From Notospermus geniculatus (Eukaryota; Nemertea; Pilidiophora; Heteronemertea; Lineidae), in NCBI GenBank assembly GCA_002633025.1, contig NMRB01002846.1:1-64000 (forward strand): 64,000 bases of DNA, in the 5' to 3' direction. This document shows positions 20,201 through 32,200 of the stretch, piece by piece. The notes under the pieces were generated by a model. The model had not been told where the DNA came from. It was given only the letters and a program-made list of their open reading frames with translations, and did no database searches. The translations under genes and the position numbers were made by a program. The number at the start of each line of letters is the position of its first letter. Within the stretch, counting starts at the first letter, position 1.

Positions 20201-23200
20201 CGGATCGCTTTTTCCATGACCAGTGTAAACGGGGCTTATGTTTACTATCGCTTTACACTGATCAATACTGGATTATTTAAAACTAAGAAATTTTTGAATA
20301 ATTTACCCCTTTTTGCCAATTTTATATATTTGGTCAATCAACTTTATAACCCTTTCCTCACCAATGATTGAGCTGTAACTTTGTCTTTTTACCTGACAGC
20401 CCATTGTTACCATCGATGGTTCAGTCTCACGACCTGGCGAGTACACGTACCTCATCCACTACTACCAGCCAACCCAACCAGAACTCACTCTCAATGTTGA
20501 CGTAGATGTCGGAGGAAAGGTTTATCCAGGTAAGGGATCGTCTCCAAAATACAAACGTTTGGAATTCGTTTAAACAAATTTAAAACCACTTTTCATAAAC
20601 GAAATTGAAACGAAAAAATTCGTTTGAGAACTGCTTGAAAAACGTTTGACATGGCCCACATTTTCGTTGCAATTTCGTTTGATCCCAAACGAAATATTCG
20701 TTTGATTCCTTCAGAGAAACGTTTTAGAATTTTGTCGAGCGAGACAAACGTTCCAATGCGTTTCAAACGAACAACGAACAAGCACAAGAAACGTTTGCAT
20801 TTCGTTTGACATGAAAACATTTTGCATTCTGATCGGCACTAAAAACGTTTGAATTTCATTCGGTGCATGAAATGTTTCATTTTCGTTGGGAACAAAAACG
20901 TTTGCACTTCGTTGCGGAATTCGTTTGGTACTTTCCGTTTGGTTTTCGTTTGGGGAGAATTCGTTTCAAAACCGTTTGGAAAATCGTTGGAAAATCACTT
21001 CAGTTTCGTTGGAGTATAAAAATTCCAAACGATTTTCAAACGATATTGACATACGTTTGAAACGCGTTTGAAACGAAAACAATTTGGAGACGATCCCTAA
21101 GCGCACATGTTTAATTTTAGTATGTGTGTGTCTAGTTCATGTGGATTTTTCTAACTTTTGGTTGTACTGTAGGCCTATGACTTTTGTGCTTTGTTGAAGT
21201 ACGGTTGTGAAGATTAGAGGCCGTATTCGTAAAGGGTGTTTAAGACTTAGACCCGTGTACTTTCACTAAATGCATGCACTTCCACCATGCATTTGACGCA
21301 GTTACTCGTGTCTAAGTCTTAAACACCCTTTAACCCTTTCGTTACTGGCATGTATGGTCACCAGCTTACGGAGGCCCATATTTTCAAAACTGTTTTATCC
21401 GTAAACTGTTGTAACAAAAATCTGTTCTAACTTAAACCTTCCATTATACAGGACCCGGTGACTGGGTTCCACGGAAATTTCTTGGGGGTTTGGATGACCC
21501 GGTGACTGGGTCCCACGTAACGAAAGGGTTAAACACCCTTTGTGAATTCAGCCCATAGATTGCATTTCAAACTTAAACTTTCAAAAGTGGTGAAAATCTC
21601 TGAGTTCTGTAACTTAATCATCTTGACTAATCAAGGCCTCCGGTCACTCCGCCCTTCGAACTACGCTCCCTTCACCCTTGACGACCACCGTTTGTCATCC
21701 TGCTCGCAGACAGGTCGTTCCATGGACCGCACACCCCCCCCCCCCACCACTGTCAATGATAAATGCGTGTAATCCAATGTTTTGTGAATAAAACATGCAT
21801 TAACGTATTAGATTATTCTTCATTTTGAGATTTTCATCGATCCAAACCTCACAATGTTCCTATCATCGTCATAAACTGCTCTTTCAGTAACGTTTGGCTG
21901 CTTCAGCCGCCACGCTCATGGGCGGCAAGTGCGAGCGAGAAAAATGCTACGGTGGTCGGCAAGGGTGGATGGAGCGATAGTAGGAGTGACAGGAAGCCTT
22001 GGTTGGGCAAGATGTAACTTAATGTATTAACTCTGGTTTATGGATTCCTTTCTTTAGCAAGGTTTCAGACTGCCCACTCAACTATTTGTTTGCAGTATGT
22101 GTTTTGTAATTTTAAGGTACAATCAAGGCTGATTACTGCCCAAGTGTCACTGGTTGCCGTGCTGTTATCACATTTGAGGACAATAACGTACCCGATACCC
22201 TTGACCTTAAAGAGAAAGATTTCAAGGTCACGTTGAATAACACCGAAGGGGAGAGTGTCTGGCTCGACTACTTCGTTATCATCCCGAAGACTGTGGATAA
22301 AGCTGATTATCTGGAATGGCAGCCTATTGATAATTCTAAATACTTCATAAACGAGTGTGCCGGAGATGGATTTGATATTCGGTAAGTTGTTCAGAGCTAC
22401 CAACCCTCCTGTATTTACCATATTTAGTCCGCAAAATCGATAAAATTGCCTCAAGTACGGAAAATACGGATATACCCTTAAACGGTTGATATTTCTCAGC
22501 ACCCATTTTCCTGTCGTTTCTCGTCTCACCCATTTCCCGCCGATTCTCGCCTCATTCAACTACCGGTACCGTAGTCTTCCTCATGGCAACACATTTTGGT
22601 TCCCGAATCTGCCTCTAGGGCTAGAAGGCTTCGGTATTGATGCATGGCACTCGGTACAGGTAGGTTGTGCAAGACTTCTGCTAATGAAAATCAAGATGGA
22701 TCGGACCATCATACGGACCATTACTTCAAAAATTAAGACAGAAAATTGCTTTCTCAAGTGTACAGTCTTTCAAATAAGTAAATGGACAGCGTGTTTTTCA
22801 AATATCTCCGAGATAAAACAAGATAATTTGATGCGGTTTTCAACATAGTGTGGTATACTTACCTGGTCATATATCTCATGTATTTGGGTCAACCTAATTT
22901 TAAGCCTTTGTTATGTAACAGGCTATTTAAAAAAGGTCCAGAAATTAACTTTTTTATTTCTAATTTTTTTCAACAGATTTGGCACTGATATGATCAGGTG
23001 ATTGACATGAAAGACTCTTTGCCAAAAAAATCGGTGAAATCTGCTGTCTTTTTCGTGATATCTCAAAATATCAAAATTTGAGATTTTTGATATTTTGAGA
23101 TATTGAATATTGTTTTGCTGTTATTCGCTGCCAGACATGATAACAAGATGGCTACGAAATTTTCCACGTGTTTCCATCACCGAATCAGCAGAAAATATTA

Positions 23201-26200
23201 TGTGAAATCTGGAGGCTGAATAAAGAGGCTGAATATCATGACATTTAAGTGAAAAAAGCATTCAAAAATTGCATAAATTATCACGAGGGAATGAATGCTA
23301 CCAAATGACTTTAAAAAATGATCGAATATATCAAAATTTCAAAAATCTCAAATTTTGATACTTTGAGATATTACGAAAACGGAAAAACATTTTCAATATT
23401 TTTTTGCGCAAAAACTCTTATTATCAATCACCTCATCACAACACTTTGAATTCTGCTGAAAAAAAGTTGAAATAAAAAAGTTGATTTCTGGACCTTTTTT
23501 AAATTGCCTGTTACGTAACAAAGGGTTAAAATTAGGTTGACCCAAATACATGAGATATATGACCAAGTAACTATACCACACTATGTTGAAAACCACATCC
23601 AATTATCTTGTTTTATCTCGACGATATTTGAAAAACACACTGTCCATTTACTTATTTGAAAGACTGTACATGCGACTCGATAGCATGTAAAAATGAAAAT
23701 CAAGGAATCCAAAATGAAAGGCCCAAAAAATCCGGGAAAATCGTGAAATTTCAGGAAAAATTCCGGAAGGCATGAATCAGGGGTTGGTAGCTCTTGTTGT
23801 TGGAATACTCCGGGAGGTTAGTTTATAGACAAATCCCTAATTGACGAAAACGAGAAAGATCTGCACACTTCCGCCGAAATCATAAACAGAACCCCGGTCT
23901 GAAGCTGAATGATGTGTTGCAGAGAACCCCACGACGTTGCGTCAGAGTCGACCATTGCTGAATCATGGATTGCGTCACGTCAGCTGGTTCCAGGTCGAGG
24001 TTCTGTTTACGATTTCGGCGGAAGTGCACAGATCTGGGAATTTGGGATTTGTCTATTGCAGTTACCATGGTTACCAGTCTGAAGGAACATAATGAGGTAC
24101 CGGCAGACCTAATCTGCGACGCGGCGCTGACTATCAACTCGGTCATAACTGCGTCATTGAAAGTGAGGCTAACGTTATTAGTCTCCGCCACGCCACGTAG
24201 TGGTCGAGCGGAGACTCTTGTGTTAGCTAGGAAACTTTCTCGGCTTTCTCGGCCCAAACCAACCTCAGACCAGGAGGCTTACGTGCCTATGCGTGTGTGC
24301 ATTCTGCAGTGCTTCATGGGCTCCTTGCAGTGTCGTTATTTTATCACCATATAACACGAAGTTTCGACGAAACTGTCTTTCAATAAAATATTCCGGTGTC
24401 AGGATTTGTGACTACTAGTATTCTTTCATTTCCACGTCGGGTGTATGTTGTTTAATTTATCCATGCTGATGTTTACGACGATGTTTTGCGCCACGACTGC
24501 CGTATGATCCCAGCCTGACAACATGGACGACATGNNNNNNNNNNNNNNNNNNNNNNNNNNNNNNNNNNNNNNNNNNNNNNNNNNNNNNNNNNNNNNNNNN
24601 NNNNNNTATGGCTTTTGAGCAAAAATCTCTGCGGGAACATGATGAATTTAATCGATAAAGTTGACCATTTTAGCGTAAACGACAGGCGAATGGTCGACGT
24701 CATGGGTTGTGAATGACGCAGTTTTTGTAACGTCAGAATGATGCACGACGGTGGATGATGTTCAACAGTTGCAAAGGCATGTGCACCTGTGTTTTAACTG
24801 AGTTGATGATCAGTGCCTCCTTTTGTTTGCTGGTACCCCATACCTATACATCATGGGTGCGTGATTGGGTAGTGGTTAGAGTGTCAGACTGCTGACTGAG
24901 AAGCCATGGGTTCAATTCGAAGTCGGGTCATCAATTTGTACTCTCAGCTATTTGCTGTTTGGGAGGTGTACGCATTTTGATAACATTGAAATTCTGAGTA
25001 ATGTTTTTTTTCAGGCAAAGTGATTCTGAATTCTGCAAGACGGCTGTATTTTCCATCACAACTGATTACAACAATGGCGCGGAACAATGCAACTGTGACA
25101 CGGACGGTTCCAAGAGTTTTGACTGCTCAGAATACGGCGGTCAGTGCCAGTGTAAACCTAATGTTATCGGAAGGCAGTGTACACAATGCAAGACTGGCTA
25201 TTATGGATTCCCTGACTGTCGTCGTGAGTAATGCTTTTGAACTCTTCATCATTCTTTTGATAGTATTACTAATATAGTATTACTAATAAGTATTACTGTT
25301 ATGTCCAAACAGGTGAGCACATGGTCCATGGACCATTTCATATAGGTCACCTTAGACAATGCTTCTGTCTCTGCAGGTTGTAATTGCCCGAGTGGTCTCT
25401 GCCATCACCAGACTGGAAAATGTATCTGTCCCCCTCGTGTCACGGGCGAGAACTGCAATATTTGTCTGGACAATACCTTCGGATACGATCCGTTGATTGG
25501 TTGCGAGGAATGCAACTGTCACCCAGAAGGTGTTAAGAATGGCAATCTCTCTTGTGATATCACCACGGGTCAGTGCAGGTGAGTACCTTAGTTTCGTTTT
25601 CTGAGTGTTGTGACTCGCTTGTTCTTACCCTCTCATGCCGGCCTTCCACGTGAAAGAAAACTTGCGACAGTTCTGGCAAAATTGTCGCAATAAACCTACC
25701 GATGGGTCTTCCACGTGAAAGAAAATAATGTCAGAAGTCTCTGTCTGCAGGCTCTTGTACATGTAACTGTCGAGCAAGTTACTGTCGCATGTTTCTGTCG
25801 TGTGGCTCCTCCACATGAAACAAAATTTGCCTCTGTGTCTAATTGTCGACGACTGCCGCATATTGTTCAAAAAGATTGCAGACATTTCTGGCGAGGAATG
25901 CTGTTCAAAGCAATAACTGTTGGACACTAAAATAACTGGCTGATGTAATCTTTTAAGGCCTCTTCCACGCTACAGAAGTTGATCAAGCAACAGTGTGTCT
26001 GACATATTTCCAAAAGTCTGTACAGTCTACTTGCAGAACACCTTCCACATGCAAGTCGCTGTCGGAAAGGAAAATTGCGACAGAAAACTTTATGTGGAAG
26101 GCCAGCATAAGAACATGTACCAGAACTTGCCAGTTTAGGAGTTGGCAAAATGAAGGGCCGATTTCACATAGGGTGTTTAGCGAAATCAGCGTTTAATTAA

Positions 26201-29200
26201 CAGTTATTCAGGTTAAAGGCCTGGGCCCGGTTGCACGAAACTCACGACAGCGCTATCTTGGTGTTAGCGCTAACTTGATGTTAAATGACGTAAAAGAACA
26301 ATGGATTTTTTACGTCATCTAACATGAAGATAGCGCTAACACCAAGATAGCGCTGTCGTGAGTTTCGTGCAACCGGGCCCTGGAAAAGCATTGTTTTGCT
26401 GCCTGTAAGGTGCTTGATCGGTGGCGTTTACCTGCTGGATAATCACACACGTTTAACATTCCTGCGTTTATGTCCAGGAGGACAAAAGAATCATGTACTT
26501 GAACGCTCAAGAGGCCTTGTTTAGAGTCATTCAGCTCTTTTCTTTTGTCCTGGACATAAACGCAGGAATGTTAACCACGTGTGATTATCCTGCAGGTAAA
26601 CGCCGCCGATCAAGCACCATACAGGCAGCAAAACAATGCTTTTCTAGGCTTTTAACCTGAATAACTGTGAATTAAAACACTGACTTAGCTAAACACCCTT
26701 TGTGAAATCGGCCCGAAATGTTTTGGCCTAGAATAGAACAAGAAATTAGTAGGTGTGGGAGGTTTTTTACTGGAATCGCTGTTTTAAAATTTGCAGTTGT
26801 AAAGACAATATCAACGCACGAACATGCTCCGTCTGCAAAGCCGGCTTCTACCAGTTTCCACACTGCGCCAAGTGTAACTGTGACGCCCGTGGTACGACCG
26901 AAGACGTGTGCGACCAGAGGACCGCCGATTGTATCTGCAAGGAAAACGTCGAGGGTAGTTTCTGCGATCGTTGCAAGAGGGGCACCTATTTCCTTGAGGA
27001 AAGGAATCCAAAGGGGTGTACAAAATGTTTCTGTTTTGGGACAACAGATCGGTGTCGCAGTTCAAACTATCGTAGGGACCAGGTGAGTGTGTGTTACAGA
27101 TTCCATATCGTTCGTAGGGACCAGGTGAGTGTGTGTAACAGATTCCATATCGTTCATCCTCTACCAACACCATACTTTTTGCCTCTATTCCCGTTTGGGA
27201 CGAACATCAGGGAAAATTAGTTCCCCGAACCAGCAGTCAGTGGCGCTCCATGCCCGCCCGCGAGGGTCACGTGTGACCCGCCATCTTCAGTTTTATTTCC
27301 TGGTGTTGACAAGTAAAGAAGCCATTATACTTGTCTGTCAAAGACACCGATTTTGAGAAGGGCTGGACACTGGCACCTACCTACGATGCGGGTGAGGTCC
27401 AACTGGTTGTTTGTTTTGTCAGAGTCTTTGCAAAAAGCCGCTTTTGTGAGTCTCCCTTTTGAGTTGTACAGAATCTTGCATATTGACTCCGTAACATTGA
27501 TTTCCAAGCACAAAAATGATGCTAATAACCAACATCATGGCACCGTCTTGATGTGTATGTATGCTGATTCGCAAAGCGTTTCTTATCCTCAAGCATTTTC
27601 AATATTGAAAATCCACTGAACTGAGCACATACTGCTCAAGTTGCAAACTGATGCGACAGACGTAGGCAAAAATCGCATCGTGTAAATAGGCCTTAAGACA
27701 TGTTGGTTAAACTGCCACCTGCCTTGTGTACTTAAGAAAAAATGTGCACATTTTCTTTCAGATTACAACCATGGTTGGTTGGAACGTGACAAATATGGAG
27801 GACCCACCAATTTATACACAAGACAGGACGCTGACTCTCGATGCCAGAAAGAAACCCAAGGATCCCTCCATTCCGATGTACTGGGTTGCCCCCAAAGCGT
27901 ACCTCGGTAACCGTGTCACGTCGTATGGTGGCAGACTGACCTACAATATCCTGTTCTACATCCCTAATGACGACAGCAGTCATGGCAAAATCAGTTCGGA
28001 TCTGATTCTCACGGTAAGCTGGACTCTTAAGCCCCTTTCACACCGGACCTGCGTAGAGTTGCGTTGTGTGGCGTACCGAGTACGCTGAAATTAGGCTCCG
28101 CACTCATGAAATAAATGTTGCTACGCGCAGGATTGGCCTAGACGCCGAACCCTGACTCAGCAAAAGTATGCAACACTCAAACTGTACACAGTGCCGAATT
28201 TCTACGCAATATCGACACTGTCATCGATCTGCATCCGCCATTTTGATTTTTGCGGCCGCGGATGGATATGTGATCAGGCCTCGCATATCACAACCATGAT
28301 ACTCCGCGCCCCAGAACCTTGCGCGTAAACAACATTACATTCATGCCTAAGCCTGTCCTTGCAATCTATGTGTCACAATTTCGAAATGAATACAATAAAT
28401 ATACATTTCCCTGAACTTTATGAAGTGGAATAAGTGTATAACGTCTGAGAGATGTTTGGTCACGTGGGTAAACAAAATGCATGCGGTCATGGACTACTTT
28501 GGTCTCAGAATAACTGAAAAACCTCGAGATATTTTGCGACAAAATGATTATGCTTTACAAATATTTTTATCATGTCTTGCATCTGAGCCTCATTTTGACC
28601 TAGGCAGGCCTATATAATATAATTTATGTCTTCCTGTGGACGTATAACCGTGCACTATCTACTGCGCATGGCGACGCTTGTTTATTGAGTGAACGGTCGA
28701 CCGCTTTACAATGGTAAGGAATCCTTACACATATTATTGCGCTGCACTTCTTTTCAACATGGCGGTGGCTGATCGATACTAGAGGGTGTTATTCGTAATG
28801 CCCTCTAGTGTCAAGAATGTGCAACACTATGCCCTTCCGTACATAACACTATGCCAGCCTGAAAGGATTTTTCATTGGACTTTCGTAGGGTAGCATACTA
28901 TTGTGAAGGCGTGGCGTACAGGAGCGTAGTGTTGCGTAGACTTGCATAAAAACTGCATACTTTCTCAGGGCTTCGTACTTGTACGTTTTGACCGTATTTT
29001 GTACGCGCGGGACCCCTTGAACTACGTAATACGTTTTGGATGTGTGGTTGTACGGGCGGTATCAAAGTGCAATTGTACGGCCTAAAATGGCCAAAACTAC
29101 GCTCAGAAAACAGAAATGTTCTCCTTCAAAGTCTCCAATCCATCCCCACAACCTTCCCCTGAAGTTATTGGCCCTTTATGGGGGTTTCTGTATTGGCACA

Positions 29201-32200
29201 AGGCCATGCCCGACCGCCAGACGCACTGGATCAGGCCGACACATGGTGTCTCATATTTGACGATCTGAGCAGGTTTCTGCGCACCCCTCATTCAGCACAC
29301 ATCTAGACATCGTCTGTCTCATCTGAAGTTGGTGGCGATTCGTTATACATTGACCTACAGTGTCCTACCAAACTAGTAACAACCATGAGTGAAACAGTCA
29401 TCGTGGGCAGCATGAATAGAATGATTGACGGGGTCATAAACACTAGTGGTGTGTGGTTGCTTTGATCTCTGCCTGAGTGACAAGGCTTTGATGTCAGTAG
29501 TGTGCAATACTTGTGGGGCAGTCTAGATATAGTAGCCCGATACATTTGGTGCAAACTTGTGAATTATCAAAGGCCAAGACTCATTTCACCTTGTTACTCT
29601 GATATTAACCCTTTGGTGGTTGTACCCACAAGTGAATTATCAAAGGCCTAGACTCATTTCGCCTTGTTGCTCTGATATTAACCCTTTGCAGGGTTTCCGC
29701 CAGGATTTTCAAGGAGGGGGAGAAAAAAAAATCGAAAAAAAAATTTTTTGAAAAAAAATTTTTTTGAAAAAAAAATTTTTTTAATTTTTTGAAAATTTTT
29801 TTTCTTTTCAAAACTGAATTATCAAAGGCCTAGACTCATTTCGCCTTGCTGCACAGGACTGACATTAACCCTTGGTGGTTGTACTCACAAGTGTAACAAA
29901 CTACAGCACAGATTTGATGATACTACCTATTGTACTCGCAAAAGGCAAAAATACAGCACAAATTTCTGAAATTGTACTACCAGATATTTTTAGGTGTACG
30001 AAGCCCTGCTTTCTGCATCCAGTGCTCTACGCCAAAAGTACGCGAAAAAATTAAACATCTTAAATTTTTTGCATCCATCTCGCATACTCCTTTGCATCCC
30101 TTGGCATATTGCCAGCATAGGCACAGCGTAGGGCAGTGTAAGCCCGGGGTAGTCGGTACGCTGCACTACGCAACTCTACGGAGGCCCAGTGTGAAAGGAG
30201 CTTGATAACCTGTCGTCCACAGCTACCCTGGGGTTATGAGGCGGGCACACCAGGCTTTTGACTCAATTTCTCATCCTATCTGGTTGATCCTTCTTGCAAC
30301 ATATGCTTGTATCTAAGAAGCCATGCATAAGTACAGGTTTCTACACTGAAACTCCAAAAGGCTTATTATGCCATCACCACATTGTATTACATTTGGTTGC
30401 GTTGTGTTGTGTTACATTGAAGACATCAGAACACACTCTCCATAATCACTGTTATCGTCATTACAGGGTAACAATATGACCATCTCGCATGTTGTGAGCG
30501 AACAACCGGCCGTCGGAAAAGAACTCCCAGTTGAGATCTACTTTACAGCGGTATGTATTGAAGCCCCACTGTATTGAATGTGAAAAATGCAAATCATGGC
30601 CGCGATTCTCGCACGACGTCACGACGTCAGCGTAGTGTAAAATGTACTATGCTCTGTCAGAATACATTGGAGCTCTCCCTGCAGTTTTTTCCAAAGCGTG
30701 CTGAAAACTAGGCCTTGATTAGTGAAGTGCGTATCAGGCAAGCCTTTTGGGGACCTTCACGAGGCTATGGGACCTCTACAGTACAGGTCACAATTGACAT
30801 CCCTAAATTCGCGCAAGTTACGCGTAATTCACACGTAACTTACGCAACAACTCACGAGCTATGTTACGCGTAACTTACGAGGTGAGTTACACGAATTTCG
30901 CTAGCTAAACAGTGATTTACGAGGCGAGTTGCACGATTTTGCCGAGTTACGCGAAACCAAAGCCGTGAGTTACGCGTAAGTTACGGGTAACTTACGAGTA
31001 ACTTACGCGAAGCCGTAGGGATGTCAATTGTGACCTGTACTGTATGTGCACTCTCCTAACTTTTTGAAAATATCGTAAAATTCAATACTGTGGGGCTTTA
31101 AATGATATTTGATCTCATTGTGATTCTGAAACTTTGAATCGAGAGCTGAGTGCCAAATAACATTGGGTGTGACCCATAGTCATTTTGGTAATTCTCGAAT
31201 TCTCAATGTTTACAGAACAATTTCAACCATGAGACCACAGGTGCCTACGTCACACGAGCTCAGTTCATGAGTGTGCTGTCAAGATTGGAATCCTTATTGA
31301 TCAGAGTGAACTACTATACTGTCATTGAAAGAGCCAGGTAAGTAGGCCTACCCACAATGCCTTTAATAGCGAATGTTCCAGACTACCGGTACTGCTTTCT
31401 GCTTCACTTTTACTCCCTCAACTCCAACATGGAGCTGGAGGGGTGCTGCCATTCATGCGTGATGTCTGCCAGTCCATTCCATAAACTTCTTGGGCCGATT
31501 TCACAAAGGGTGTTTAAGACTTAGACGCGTGTAACTTCGTCAAATGCATGGTGGAAGTGTGTGCATTTAGTGAAGTTACACGCGTCTAAGTCTTAAAGGA
31601 GTTAGACGCCGAAGTTGTAAACACTCAATCACTGGTTCTCTATCCACGGGCGCCTGTGGTGCTGCCACCTATTGTCGGTGATATGTACTGACGTGAATAT
31701 TGTGAGTGAGTTGCATCGGACCGGGAACCAGTCTAACGATCACGGGTGCTGCCACCTGCACGAAGGAATAAAACTACTTTGCCGACCATATTTGTAAACA
31801 AACCAGCTTGTTTACAACTTCGGCGTCTAACTCCTTTAAACAACCTTTGTGAAATCGGCCCCTTGTGTCTGGAGGATAACTGAAGAACCGTTGGAGGGTA
31901 TTGACCTTAAATTTCTGTAGTGGGCCTAGGATGGGTAGAGGAAGACATCAATTGAAATTCGGATCTGTCACTCAACAGTTACTCTACCGGTACGCCCTGT
32001 CTAATGTATGTTCTTTGTCATAATTTCAGTTTATCAGATGTGCGACTTGATACAGCGTCTCCAGATGGGCCAGGAGAAGTGGCTAGCAATGTTGAGCAAT
32101 GTTACTGTCCTCCGAGCTATACTGGTACATCTTGTGAGGTGGGTAGATAGTGTTCAAGATCTTCAGCATAAATTTGTTACTGGAGAAGTAGGTCATAGTG

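Larger units (their letters stand above)
17277..27750. repeat. Segmental duplication, copy B
   Basis: Partner of 1-12838. Shorter because copy A carries extra insertions such as 3604-4238, 5466-6840 and 10058-10596, while copy B has its own (18253-18439, 20534-21097, 22393-23794, 26155-26714). Confidence 0.92.

Noticed and set aside
28028-30203. Autonomous transposon encoding a transposase
   Set aside because: No ORF above about 90 residues and no DDE-like motif; treated as non-autonomous.
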